A DNA stretch of 64,000 nt, from the IMG/VR virus record IMGVR_UViG_3300028592_000004, positions 62,001 through 126,000 of that record, one strand, 5' to 3'. How positions within the stretch are numbered: position 1 is the first letter of the stretch; each line of letters opens with the position of its first letter. Source of the stretch: a virus. A model generated the notes under the pieces. That model was given only the letters and a program-made list of their open reading frames with translations, was not told the DNA's origin and did no database searches. Below, in pieces: positions 1 through 8,357 of the stretch. The translations under genes were made by a program, and so were the position numbers.

Positions 1-348
1 CTTGCGGCCGAAGATCGCGAACTCCAGACGCGGATCAACAGCGATCAGTTCGCCATCGACTGGAATCGCTGCACCAGACTTCGGCGCGCCGTACAGAGAC
101 TTGACCATGCGAGCCAGGAAGATCGGCGTCATGCCGAAGTTGATCGCCGTTGCGATTGCATTCGCCGCGGCCTGAACCAGCTGCAGGTCAGCTTCATCGT
201 CATTTGGCCCGTAGGTGGCAACGACAGCTTCCCTGCCGACTTCACCCTTCTCGTTCGTGTGGACCAGAAGTAGCGTCCGGTAGCCTTCGGCCTCCGGTCG
301 AATCAGGCTCGACCACCCCACCAGGTGCAGATTGGGCTGCTGCCGCAT
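1..348 (-). CDS. Hypothetical protein, C-terminus cut by window edge
   Basis: The reading frame is open from an ATG at 348 to the window edge, giving 116 codons without the C-terminus. The start is set by AAGGAAG seven bases upstream, an excellent ribosome binding site. The protein begins MRQQPNLHLVGWSSL and later reads LLLVHTNEKGEV and ATAINFGMTPIFLARMVKSL. I recognise no domain. It overlaps the 3' end of the upstream gene by 107 bases in another frame. The hydrophobic-acidic alternation argues for real coding, but function is unknown. Confidence 0.6.
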   Translation of the reverse strand, partial: MRQQPNLHLVGWSSLIRPEAEGYRTLLLVHTNEKGEVGREAVVATYGPNDDEADLQLVQAAANAIATAINFGMTPIFLARMVKSLYGAPKSGAAIPVDGELIAVDPRLEFAIFGRK

Positions 349-646
349 CGATCGCTTCCTTAAAGGCCTGACGCATGTCTGCTGCGGTAGACTCAACGAG
401 TTCGATTGCCGCGTCGACATCCGCCAAGCATTTCTCTTGAATTCTCACGACGAGATCCTGAGTGGCCGCGTCACTCAGATTTGTAATGCGAATCGAAGTG
501 CCGCCAACGTCGATATCGGCGTACCGACCACTCGCCAGCTTCTTGAGCAAGTCCGGCAAGCGCATGCCGGTTGTGATCGCGACCTCCAGGCGCCGTGCGG
601 CAGAACACACGCTCTCCTGATGGACTTTGATGGATCGAATGTTCAT
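242..646 (-). CDS. Hypothetical protein, 134 aa
   Basis: Starts at an ATG that overlaps the TGA of the upstream gene (ATGA), which points to translational coupling. The middle part (residues 60-105) is Ala/Asp/Glu-rich and probably helical (SDAATQDLVVRIQEKCLADV). The last 25 residues are Gly/Pro/Arg-rich and lie wholly over the next gene, so the tail may not be under strong selection. No family recognised. Confidence 0.55.
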   Translation of the reverse strand: MNIRSIKVHQESVCSAARRLEVAITTGMRLPDLLKKLASGRYADIDVGGTSIRITNLSDAATQDLVVRIQEKCLADVDAAIELVESTAADMRQAFKEAIDAAAAQSAPGGVVEPDSTGGRRLPDATSGPHEREG

Positions 647-1023
647 TTCTTAAACGCGAACCCCAGGTAGAACCGGAAACGACCATCGCTGGTCTCTTCG
701 ATGTCTCCAGAAAGGAAGATGTGGATGTGGTTCGGCTGAACACCAGCCGCCGCAACTTCGAAGGCGAGCTGCAGCGCCAAGGAAGCCGCGTACGCGATCG
801 CGTGCGTCGGCTTGTTCACCGACAGGTACTCGAACATCTGTGCAACCGCCATCGCTTCCGTGCGACAGTGGGTGATCGACGTCTGGGCATCAGCTTTGAT
901 CGGCGAAGCGGCGATATACCACGTGTCACCGGGTTTCTTTCGAATGAACCCAGCAGGTGTCTCGCGACGACCAATGGTCGCCACAATGTCCTCAAGCGGA
1001 ATCTCAGAGTGTGTGACTCTCAT
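643..1023 (-). CDS. Hypothetical protein, 126 aa
   Basis: A longer frame extends upstream, but the start at 1023 (MRVTHSEIPLEDIV) is preferred because it overlaps the glycosyltransferase gene by only 20 bases and the extra N-terminus is basic and featureless. The protein contains an Ala-rich helix (HAIAYAASLALQLAFEVAAAG) followed by HIHIFLSGDIEE. No known domain was recognised. It sits in the leftward operon between the glycosyltransferase and two small unknown genes. Confidence 0.6.
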   Translation of the reverse strand: MRVTHSEIPLEDIVATIGRRETPAGFIRKKPGDTWYIAASPIKADAQTSITHCRTEAMAVAQMFEYLSVNKPTHAIAYAASLALQLAFEVAAAGVQPNHIHIFLSGDIEETSDGRFRFYLGFAFKK

Positions 1024-1798
1024 GGTCTCGGAACGGGATGATGGAAGTGACAGGCTGCGGATCGACATGATCCGGGTAAAGACCCAGCGGCCTCTGACTG
1101 GTGCCGCGGCGACTGGCCGAGCTCTCCTTCTCAGGAGCCTCCAATGATGCGTTAAAACCAACGAGGTCGCGATTGATGCCGATCACCGCCGCACAGAGCT
1201 CTCCAACGGCGATGGAAAAAGCAATGTCGCCACCGCAGTGATCCAACTCCTTCCAGGGAAAGCCGAGCCGACGAACGATGTCCATTCGAGCGGCCCAGAA
1301 GGCACCTGGCATGAATCGAATCTTCGGACGTGCCAGGTCTCGACCGTTGTACCACGGCTGGGCGCGAATCCACGCAATCTGCTCTGGACGCAGCTGACGA
1401 TACAGGTACTCCCGACCAAGCAAGCCCACGTGCTCCATCTTGAACAGCGAGTTCAGATGTCGGATCAGAGGTCCAGCCTGGCGAACGAACGAGTCGTCAT
1501 CTGCCCAGATTACGAAGGGTGTGTCGATCGGATGATCGCCGTCAAACATGTACCGCATCAGTGGGTACTTGTGAGCATTTCGTCCGGAGTCGTAGATCTC
1601 TTCCGGCGTGAGTTGCTCAGCTCGGATCAACCCAGACAGGTAAGATCGTGTCGCGCCGCACGCTTCGTTGAGCCCGATACGCAGCTGAGCCCCGAGGAGT
1701 CGCAGCTTCAACAAAGAAGAAACGCACCGTACTGCATAGAGGGTGTTGTCCCCGTACAGTACGGTGCATGCAGTGTAGGCCTGGGCGTTGGGCTCCAT
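1004..1798 (-). CDS. GT-A fold glycosyltransferase (GT2-like)
   Basis: A 264-residue protein with the metal and sugar-nucleotide binding acidic motif IWADDDSF near residue 98. An upstream segment (NAHKYPLMRYMF) and downstream segments (PWYNGRDLARPKIRFMPGAFWAARMDI, split here: PWYNGR, then FMPGAFWAAR) match the C-terminal half of the fusion glycosyltransferase at 52389-54224 block by block, so the two are paralogues. It should transfer a sugar from a nucleotide donor; donor and acceptor are unknown. No signal peptide or membrane segment is seen. Its ATG overlaps the TAA of the upstream gene by one base. Confidence 0.75.
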   Translation of the reverse strand: MEPNAQAYTACTVLYGDNTLYAVRCVSSLLKLRLLGAQLRIGLNEACGATRSYLSGLIRAEQLTPEEIYDSGRNAHKYPLMRYMFDGDHPIDTPFVIWADDDSFVRQAGPLIRHLNSLFKMEHVGLLGREYLYRQLRPEQIAWIRAQPWYNGRDLARPKIRFMPGAFWAARMDIVRRLGFPWKELDHCGGDIAFSIAVGELCAAVIGINRDLVGFNASLEAPEKESSASRRGTSQRPLGLYPDHVDPQPVTSIIPFRDHESHTL

Positions 1799-2802
1799 TA
1801 CCGACGCCGCGCCACTTCCCGACGACCGGCCTTGGTCGCCTTTGCCGGCGCTTCGGCCTTCTCGCCTTCTTCGGCTTCCGCGGCGGGAGCCTCCGCCGGC
1901 TGCTCTTCGGCCTTCTCGTCGACGATCTTGCGACCGGCGTTGATCGCGTCAACGACACGCTCGCGGTCCGCGTCGATCTGCTCGGCCATCTTGTCGAGGT
2001 TCGTCTTCAGCTCTTCGAGCTGAGGCAGGGCCGCTTCGACGACTTCCGCTTCGACTTCTCCTTCACCGATCGAGGCGAGCGTCGGGAACAAGCTCGCTTC
2101 CCATACGTTCTGCCGCGAGGTGAGCCACTTCCCGGAGATCGTCGCCATGTTGCCGATGGCGTTGGCGAGGATCTTCGGCGACCGGCCGGCGTTCTGCGTC
2201 CGGTTGCTCCGGTTCCCGAGCGACTTCTGGATCGCCTTGGTCAGCTCGCGCCAGCCCCAGTTCTGCTGGATCGCCCGAGCTTCCAGGTCCTTCCGCATCT
2301 TCTCGTCCGGCACACCGGCGAGGAGACGGAAGTGCGACCAGGTCAGACCACCCTTGATCGCCAGTTCGACGTCCTTCTTCGCGTACAGGGCGTGGAACGC
2401 GACCGCCTTGCGGCAGGTGTCGGCGTTGAGCGCGAGGGCGGTCGCCATATCGGCCAGTCCGTTCCGCTCGTACCGCTTGAACATCGTCGACAGCTTGGCG
2501 CCGAGCTCGTACATCGCGAGCAGCTGGCTGCCCTCCTGCTCGCGAGTGATGTCGATGATCTCCTTGTACAGCGAGAAGGCGTCGAAGTCCTCCGTCTTGT
2601 ACTTGGCGAGCAGGATCCGCGCCGATTCGTCCTGGGCCTGCCGAGACTTGCTCTGCTTTTCGACCGCGGACTTGATGTCGGCCACCTTGCCATTCGACGC
2701 GGCCTTGGCCGGCAGTTTCTTCCCGGCAGCCTTGGACGGCGCTGCCTTCCCGGAAGCGGCCTTCTTGGCGGAGGCCTTCTTGTTGGGAGCTTTCGTAACC
2801 AT
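1798..2802 (-). CDS. K/A-rich protein with YhcG/DUF1016 N-domain-like segment
   Basis: A 334-residue protein. Residues 1-45 are a histone-like Lys/Ala/Ser tail (KKASAKKAASGKAAPSKA) suited to binding nucleic acid. Around residues 150-190 the text LTWSHFRLLAGVPDE and NWGWRELTKAIQ resembles the helical N-terminal domain of YhcG/DUF1016 proteins. The C-terminal 60 residues are Ala/Glu/Lys-rich. It might be a nucleoid-associated or DNA-end-associated protein, but no nuclease domain is present. It directly precedes the glycosyltransferase gene (TAATG junction). Confidence 0.6.
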   Translation of the reverse strand: MVTKAPNKKASAKKAASGKAAPSKAAGKKLPAKAASNGKVADIKSAVEKQSKSRQAQDESARILLAKYKTEDFDAFSLYKEIIDITREQEGSQLLAMYELGAKLSTMFKRYERNGLADMATALALNADTCRKAVAFHALYAKKDVELAIKGGLTWSHFRLLAGVPDEKMRKDLEARAIQQNWGWRELTKAIQKSLGNRSNRTQNAGRSPKILANAIGNMATISGKWLTSRQNVWEASLFPTLASIGEGEVEAEVVEAALPQLEELKTNLDKMAEQIDADRERVVDAINAGRKIVDEKAEEQPAEAPAAEAEEGEKAEAPAKATKAGRREVARRR

Positions 2803-2807
2803 GAGAG

Positions 2808-3971
2808 TCAGCTTTCTACTACGAGGGAGGGTGGAACGAAGATGCGGCCGGTCAGAAGCCTGTAGGCGACCTGCTCAACATCCTCTCTTAGCTGGACGGG
2901 CAGCTCCACAGCAACGTGCATTGCTGCGGTGTATAGGTCAAACACAGTCCTGGATGCAACAGATCCCTTGCCAACATACGTCGGCAGCCGGGTCTGGTAG
3001 TTGTAGCTTCCGAAGTGCATGGCGGTCGCCACGATCTGATCACTGATCTCTTTCGTGATGCGACCAGTCTTGTAGAGCAGGCGAGAAATGGACTCCGCGC
3101 GCTCGGCCCTCTGATCGTCTTTTGCCGACAAGCCGAGGTTCTGCCCACGAAGGCGGTTGAGCCAGTCACCGGCCTTCGCCAGCCGCTCATAGTGCATGAA
3201 CGCTCGCTTGAACATGTTCGTCACGTTCCGGCGGAAGTCCTTCGACGTGTGCCGGACCTTTCCAGCGGAGCGGAGGGCTCCACAGGCTGAGGACGAATCG
3301 TAGAGACGATACAGCATGACACCGCCACGGACAGACTCACCAGCGCTGGAGCTATTCGAAAAGTAGAACCCGGGCTGGAAGACGTCAACGATCCGGGATG
3401 GCGCGGGGACTTCGCCAACAACCTCGTCGGCAACGTACTTGAGGGCCATACGGCGCCCAGCCAGCTCAGCCTCCAGAAGGCGAACAGGCGGACGAGCCGT
3501 CGAAAGGGAGCTACGAGCCCAGTCGAACAGGTCGCCGTTCTCGACGTAGACAGTCCGGGGTCCGAGGATTCCGTCAATGACCTTGGCTTTGACATCCCGG
3601 ATCGCAGAAAGCCGGTTGAGGACTCGGTTGCGAGCTCGAAGCCCGATCACCTCGTTGAACATCCGGATCGCGAGCGAGTACGAGAAGTCAGATATCGGCT
3701 GATCGGGCGTACGGAACACGCCGGAAAGATCCAGGAGCGTATTCTGCAGGCCGCGACAGGCAAAGGCACACAGCTGTCGAAACGCAAGCTGCGAGAAGCG
3801 GTAGCCGTGTGGCAGGAAGCCCTGGTTGTCGAGGGTGACCAGGGACAGGGAGTGGATCGGTTCGACCCGTGTCTTGGCCTTGGACTCTGCCAAGGCCTCG
3901 ATCAGTTCCTTCTCCTGTCCGGTCCCGAATCGTCGGAATTCCGGCTGCACGAACAGTGTCGGCTTGCCCAT
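2808..3971 (-). CDS. DUF932-like phage protein
   Basis: A 387-residue protein. Text such as DVFQPGFYFSNSSSAGE followed by GGVMLYRLYDSSSACGAL and a later Lys/Arg-rich helix resembles DUF932 (YfjQ-type) proteins of phages and plasmids, whose function is not established. The ATG at 3971 is chosen over a TTG one codon upstream. The leader carries a variant of the CGCGGGAATTG dyad found before several other genes in the window, with GGGA at ribosome-binding distance. Assignment is by pattern only. Confidence 0.5.
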   Translation of the reverse strand: MGKPTLFVQPEFRRFGTGQEKELIEALAESKAKTRVEPIHSLSLVTLDNQGFLPHGYRFSQLAFRQLCAFACRGLQNTLLDLSGVFRTPDQPISDFSYSLAIRMFNEVIGLRARNRVLNRLSAIRDVKAKVIDGILGPRTVYVENGDLFDWARSSLSTARPPVRLLEAELAGRRMALKYVADEVVGEVPAPSRIVDVFQPGFYFSNSSSAGESVRGGVMLYRLYDSSSACGALRSAGKVRHTSKDFRRNVTNMFKRAFMHYERLAKAGDWLNRLRGQNLGLSAKDDQRAERAESISRLLYKTGRITKEISDQIVATAMHFGSYNYQTRLPTYVGKGSVASRTVFDLYTAAMHVAVELPVQLREDVEQVAYRLLTGRIFVPPSLVVES

Positions 3972-3976
3972 CAATT

Positions 3977-3992
3977 CAATTCCCGCGTTTTG
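3977..3992 (-). promoter_or_regulatory. Leader dyad element, copy A (CAAAACGCGGGAATTG)
   Basis: This 16-mer lies just upstream of the DUF932-like gene start. The right half GGGAATTG is identical to the other copies at 27518, 30289 and 36839; the left half is divergent. It may be an operator, a promoter part or a conserved 5' leader. Confidence 0.4.
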
Positions 3993-3993
3993 A

Positions 3994-4578
3994 TTAGCAG
4001 TGTGCCTCCACGAAGGATTCTAGAGTCTCGATCGTGTAAATCGAGGTGAGATTGCCGACTTTGAGGGGCCGCACGAACATCGGCGCGCGGACCGAGAAGT
4101 CGACGTGCGAGTCGTGCAGGACGACAAACTTCGAAATCCGCGGCCAGTTGAAGACCATCGCCATCGACCCGTCCGGCTGCAGATTCCGCTGCAGTTCAGC
4201 ATAGGCCCTGAAGATCTTCGTCTTCGTAAACCGCTTGAAGAGGTCGCTCAGGTCGAGATCCGACAGGTGCCAGAGTTTGGCAATCCCCAGCGTCACCGGA
4301 AATTCGAAGTACTGGTGGAACCAAGCACAGGAGAGCTTCGGCTTCCGCTGCCCGGTCGCTTCCTGCAAAGCCTCAAACAGAGGCTTCAGATCACCCTGCC
4401 GGCCGAGCTTCGCGATGACCGATCTGACGACAGCATCTTCGTAGGTGTTCGACCGCTCGACGATCGTGTCCTGCCAGACGGTGTCTAAACGATCGAAGGC
4501 GTGCCGGGCGGGATCCGCTTTACGCGGTTCCATGTCCGGACGCCTTCGTTGGATGAGCCGACGTCGTGCGTCAGTCAC
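3994..4578 (-). CDS. Hypothetical protein, 194 aa
   Basis: Starts at an ATG overlapping the end of the recombinase gene by eight bases, so it is probably co-expressed with it. The N-terminus is very basic (RRRLIQRRRPDMEPRKAD). Later text includes WFHQYFEFPVTLGIAKLW and FNWPRISKFVVLHDSHVDF. I recognise no family. Its position directly after a UvsX-like gene suggests a DNA-metabolism or regulatory role, as inference only. Confidence 0.6.
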   Translation of the reverse strand: MTDARRRLIQRRRPDMEPRKADPARHAFDRLDTVWQDTIVERSNTYEDAVVRSVIAKLGRQGDLKPLFEALQEATGQRKPKLSCAWFHQYFEFPVTLGIAKLWHLSDLDLSDLFKRFTKTKIFRAYAELQRNLQPDGSMAMVFNWPRISKFVVLHDSHVDFSVRAPMFVRPLKVGNLTSIYTIETLESFVEAHC

Positions 4579-6097
4579 TGTAGTCCTTCAGTTCTGCTTC
4601 GGAGACTTGACGGTTCGGAACGGCGTCCATCGCAGCGTCAACGTCGCCCTCGAAGTTGTCCGCCACGCTAGAATTGCCGACCAGAGCGCGATCCGTCTCA
4701 GCCATGTAGTAAGGCTTGTTGCGACCCTTCTCCAATCGCTTCAGCATCTTGTCGAAGTCGACTCCGGGTTCGTACGGACAGTACCGCGAGATCATGAACA
4801 GAGGATAGAGCTGATCCAGAAGATCAGGCCGATTCTCCAGCATGTTTCCCGCCACCGAGTACTTCACCGGGTGCGTCTTCGGAATGCCCAGCGCCTTGGA
4901 CCAGATCGTCTTCTGATTCGCGGGGTGCAGGTCGACAACGTCCTGAATCTGTTTCCACAGCGTCTTGTTAAACGTCTGCGTATGGAGCAGGATATCGATC
5001 GTCGCCTGATCCCAGTCCCAGTACGTCTGCTGACGGAACACCCCAGGCGAGTACTCGTAGGACCGCCACTTCATCTCAGCCTCGATCGACCGCTTGGACG
5101 GCGCGAGGCTGTTTTTGATGATCTGGAACTTGATGCGAACACCGCCGAACTGGTTCGTGTCGACGTCTTTCACGCGGACCATCTTCACCCGCAGTGACGC
5201 CATAAACTTCATGGCCTTGCCGCCCGGAACATTGTCCTGCGGCCGGCCGGCCGCGTCTGTGCCAGGCTTGAGGTGGTTCGTTGCAATGAACGACCAGGGC
5301 TTCTGCCGCATCCGGTCAGGCAACGTCTTGCAGTACTTTGAAATCTTGTAGGCCTCGATCGCGAACCCGCGATCGGCGTTTCCAGTGCTGTTGATCTTGT
5401 CGATGGTTTCTTCGTCAGCGGTGGCGGTGAGGCTGTCCAGCCCGAGACAGTACGGAAACAGCTTTCCGTGCTTGGCTTGAACGTCGGTGATCTGGTTCGT
5501 CCAGAACGTAATCGCCTTCTGCCAGTCCTGCAGCGAGTTAGTCGGATGCGACTTGACCCGCTTCGCAAATCGCGGATTTGCCAGCAGCGACTTCATCAGG
5601 ATCGCTGCATCCTTGTTCTCATTCTCAACGAGCGTGATCAGGGCTTCCTGGGCAGCATGCCACCGCATGATCTCGAACAGGAAGCTCGACTTGCAGGAGC
5701 CTTCCTGACCGAACAGTTCGGTGATGCGGCCCAACACCCACACGGTCATGCCGAAGAGGTACGACAGAGCGAACGACGGGAACGGGATCCCGACGATCCG
5801 CTTATCCATGTCGTCAGCACTGACGATGTCATCGCTGCCGGTCTCCTGGGCAACCTTCGCAACGATGGCGTCGATCAGGGTGTCAGAGAGAAACGCCTTC
5901 GGATCACTTCCCTTTTTCGTCCGGGCCTTGCCCTTCGCCGGCTTGGCATCTGCGTCGTCATCAGAAGCGGACGGATTGATCGGCCGGCGCTGCCTTTTCG
6001 GCGGTTGCCGAACAGGTGCTGCAACGTCTTCTTCGTCTTCGTCATCATCCTCGATGGCTGCGACAATTCGGTTGCGGTTTGTGCTTCGTGCAGTCAT
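4571..6097 (-). CDS. uvsX: UvsX/RecA-like strand-exchange recombinase
   Basis: Predicted ATP-dependent recombinase that forms a filament on ssDNA and drives strand exchange for recombination-dependent replication and repair. Walker A is GQEGSCKS at residues 130-137; ITLVENENK follows; Walker B is YCLGLDSLTA around D221; ATNHLK and VPGGKAMKFMASLRVK correspond to the L2-proximal segment seen in RecA/UvsX (NxGGxAxKF). At 508 residues it is longer than UvsX (about 390) because of an acidic, then basic, low-complexity N-terminal tail of about 65 residues and a C-terminal extension. A GTG four codons upstream is an alternative start. A terminator lies between it and the upstream ssDNA-binding candidate. 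Confidence 0.85.
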   Translation of the reverse strand: MTARSTNRNRIVAAIEDDDEDEEDVAAPVRQPPKRQRRPINPSASDDDADAKPAKGKARTKKGSDPKAFLSDTLIDAIVAKVAQETGSDDIVSADDMDKRIVGIPFPSFALSYLFGMTVWVLGRITELFGQEGSCKSSFLFEIMRWHAAQEALITLVENENKDAAILMKSLLANPRFAKRVKSHPTNSLQDWQKAITFWTNQITDVQAKHGKLFPYCLGLDSLTATADEETIDKINSTGNADRGFAIEAYKISKYCKTLPDRMRQKPWSFIATNHLKPGTDAAGRPQDNVPGGKAMKFMASLRVKMVRVKDVDTNQFGGVRIKFQIIKNSLAPSKRSIEAEMKWRSYEYSPGVFRQQTYWDWDQATIDILLHTQTFNKTLWKQIQDVVDLHPANQKTIWSKALGIPKTHPVKYSVAGNMLENRPDLLDQLYPLFMISRYCPYEPGVDFDKMLKRLEKGRNKPYYMAETDRALVGNSSVADNFEGDVDAAMDAVPNRQVSEAELKDYSD

Positions 6098-6115
6098 GCG
6101 CGTGCTCACAGAAAA

Positions 6116-6144
6116 GAAGCCCGGACCACAAGGATCCGGGCTTC
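6116..6144 (-). terminator. Rho-independent terminator
   Basis: Perfect 10-bp stem GAAGCCCGGA / TCCGGGCTTC with a 9-base loop. On the minus strand it is followed by TTTTC. It lies 25 bases after the stop codon at 6169 and before the recombinase start, so it may end or attenuate transcription from the upstream gene. Confidence 0.8.
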
Positions 6145-6168
6145 GGGTTCAGAACAGTATCGGACCGG

Positions 6169-7758
6169 CTACTTCTTCTTCTTGCCGGCCGCGGAACGGA
6201 GACTGCGGAGCTTGTCGAGGGTCGACGACTTCTTCGGTTCGTCGTCCTCTTCATCGTCCGGAACGGTCAGGTCCTTGCGGTTGCGCGGACTCTTCGGATT
6301 GCGTGGCCCCTTGGGCTTCGCCGCTTCACCGTCCTCTTCCTCCTCATCATCCTCCTGGTCGTCTTCTTCGTCACGAGCCTTCGAGCGAGACGAATTGGAA
6401 GACTTGCGGCCCTTGGGAGCCTCGTCTTCCTCATCGTCTTCTTCGTCCTCCTCGTACTTCTCGACGCTCAGGTCCTTCTTGCTACGGCTGCGAGTCCGGT
6501 CGTCGTCTTCGTCGCCGTCCTCGTCCTCACGATCCTCCTGATCTTCGTCGTCCTCGTCATCCTTCTGACCTTTCCGCCAGCCAGAGGAGACGGCACCGCG
6601 ACCTTCCCGTGCGTCGTCCGAGTCGTGCTCAGGGATCCACTCGGGGTGGTCCCGCCAGCAGTACTCCATCAGATTGAACGGAATGCCGCGGCCTTGGAGC
6701 AGCTTGGCCTGCTCTTCCAGGGTCGGGAAGAGGAAGACCTGATCCCAGGGAACGACCTTCTTCTGCAGCTTCTCGCGGATCTCGCCCTTCGGGATCACCG
6801 CCGACATGTCGTTGAACTCGCGCTCAGCGAACAGGTCGAAGCCCTTCCGATCGTTCCCGCCCTTGTCGGCGCCGGCCTGTCGCGAACCACCGCTCATCGA
6901 GCGGGACCGCTGACGTTCACGGCCGCGTTCCGCCAGCACACGGGGATCGTGTCCGACCGGGAAGAACCGCAGGAACAACCCGCGAGCCCAGCTGATCGGG
7001 TCACGACCGATCTTGTGCCAGTTGATCGGATCGTCCGGGTCCAGCTTGTGCTTGACCATCTCCTCCTCGGTCCAACGCTCTTCGAACAGATTCATCATCT
7101 GCACGCCAGCGTCGGCACCCAGGTCGATCAGCGGAATCCGCTTGTCCTCGTCCGCGAGGCCCTTGGGGACCTCCATCGTCTTCGAGCCGTGCTCGAACAC
7201 GAGGGCCTGGATGAAGCTGATCTTCTTCGGCGGAATGATGATCGCACCGGACTGATCGCCACGTTCGAGGAGTCCGGCCCAGCCGCGCTTCTCCTTCTTG
7301 TTCTTGATGGCGTTCTTCAGTCCGGCGTACAACAGGCCACCGGGCGACTCGGCGTAGGCGAAGTCCTTGCCCTTGTTCTCGTTCCCGTCTTCGAGCGGAT
7401 CGAAGATCAGGTACGTGATTCCGTTCTTGCCACCAATCCCGCGCATCGCCCAGTACGAGCGAATGAAGTCACCGAAGTCTTCTTCGTCAGGGAGGAGGAA
7501 CGGATCCCACTTCGGGAGATCGCTGCCCTCTTCGTAGTCGACGTTGTAGTTCGGCAGAACGCGGAGCGTGGTGGTAGACGCTTCTCCTTCCTTGAAGGTG
7601 AACGAGAGCTTGCTCGGTTCAACGAGCTTCTCGTCACAGAAATGGTTGCCCCGATAGGATCCGTATCCTTCGGTTTGGCCGTGCTCACCGTGACGGTAGC
7701 GACGACCCTTCTTTTGTTGACCGGACTTGGGTTGAGACCGGCCAGAAAGCCTACTCAT
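6169..7758 (-). CDS. Candidate ssDNA-binding protein with long acidic tail
   Basis: A 529-residue protein. Residues about 45-75 read FTFKEGEASTTTLRVLPNY, which resembles the start of the core of gp32-type phage ssDNA-binding proteins (LRxLP). A mixed-charge core with WDQVFLFPTLEEQAKLL follows to about residue 385. Residues 390-500 are dominated by Asp/Glu runs broken by Arg/Ser/Lys, as in SSB tails that recruit partners, but here the protein ends in a short basic patch (AAGKKKK). The gene lies between polymerase/primase genes and the recombinase, where gp32 analogues are often found. The leader has AGAAGGACC. Function is inferred from tail, core motif and context. Confidence 0.55.
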   Translation of the reverse strand: MSRLSGRSQPKSGQQKKGRRYRHGEHGQTEGYGSYRGNHFCDEKLVEPSKLSFTFKEGEASTTTLRVLPNYNVDYEEGSDLPKWDPFLLPDEEDFGDFIRSYWAMRGIGGKNGITYLIFDPLEDGNENKGKDFAYAESPGGLLYAGLKNAIKNKKEKRGWAGLLERGDQSGAIIIPPKKISFIQALVFEHGSKTMEVPKGLADEDKRIPLIDLGADAGVQMMNLFEERWTEEEMVKHKLDPDDPINWHKIGRDPISWARGLFLRFFPVGHDPRVLAERGRERQRSRSMSGGSRQAGADKGGNDRKGFDLFAEREFNDMSAVIPKGEIREKLQKKVVPWDQVFLFPTLEEQAKLLQGRGIPFNLMEYCWRDHPEWIPEHDSDDAREGRGAVSSGWRKGQKDDEDDEDQEDREDEDGDEDDDRTRSRSKKDLSVEKYEEDEEDDEEDEAPKGRKSSNSSRSKARDEEDDQEDDEEEEDGEAAKPKGPRNPKSPRNRKDLTVPDDEEDDEPKKSSTLDKLRSLRSAAGKKKK

Positions 7759-7839
7759 TTAGAGGGTCCTTCTGAGTGGTGCCAGCAAAGAAATGCCAGC
7801 AGGAAAGGTACTGGATTGAGGGTATTTTCTCAACGCCAG

Positions 7840-8355
7840 TTAGAGGCCGTTCTGAGCCACAAACACACCCAAACGACGCTCAAAATCGTCGGTGGAGGTG
7901 TGGTTCAGAATGACGTCCAAGACGATCTCTTTCTGGCTCCGCGCAATCGCATAGGCGCAGAAGTTGAGATCGAACTTGAGGGTTGGATCGTTGGGAACAT
8001 CCCGCTCAATCCAGACGATCCGATCGACAAGGTGATTATCGCAAGCAGCGACAATCTCCTGAGCATCGCGCAGGCCGGCGACCAGATTTCCATTCGCCAA
8101 CGCTTCGCGGAGGAGGACTCCAGGGTCGTGAGCACGTAACTCATTACCCGTCTCGTACCAGAGCATCTTGTACTCGTGACGGACGCGATACGCCTCTTCG
8201 GTCGTAAGGCCCTGGCGCCTCGCTACGTGGGGACACAGATAGAGACTGGTTGTCCCTCCGTACTTCAGCCGCCCGGCAGTCAGCCGGGGCAGAATCTCAC
8301 CAGCGGTATCCTTACCGCACCGACTGGGTCCGACCAGCAGGATCTTCTGAGACAT
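7840..8355 (-). CDS. Deoxynucleoside monophosphate kinase-like P-loop protein
   Basis: A 171-residue protein beginning SQKILLVGPSRCGKDT, a P-loop of the form GxxxxGKDT that is typical of phage deoxynucleoside monophosphate kinases (T4 gp1-like) and related NMP kinases. IVWIERDVPNDP is the likely nucleotide-fold strand of the second half. It would phosphorylate dNMPs for replication. A GTG two codons upstream (8361) is an alternative start; the ATG at 8355 is used here. In phages this enzyme class can accept modified nucleotides, but specificity cannot be read from the sequence. Confidence 0.65.
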   Translation of the reverse strand: MSQKILLVGPSRCGKDTAGEILPRLTAGRLKYGGTTSLYLCPHVARRQGLTTEEAYRVRHEYKMLWYETGNELRAHDPGVLLREALANGNLVAGLRDAQEIVAACDNHLVDRIVWIERDVPNDPTLKFDLNFCAYAIARSQKEIVLDVILNHTSTDDFERRLGVFVAQNGL

Positions 8356-8357
8356 GA

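Noticed and set aside
6016-8139. Plus-strand open frame of 707 codons
   Set aside because: It is antisense to the ssDNA-binding candidate and recombinase genes; its composition is the mirror of Asp/Glu-rich coding (Leu/Val/Arg runs) and it has no domain.
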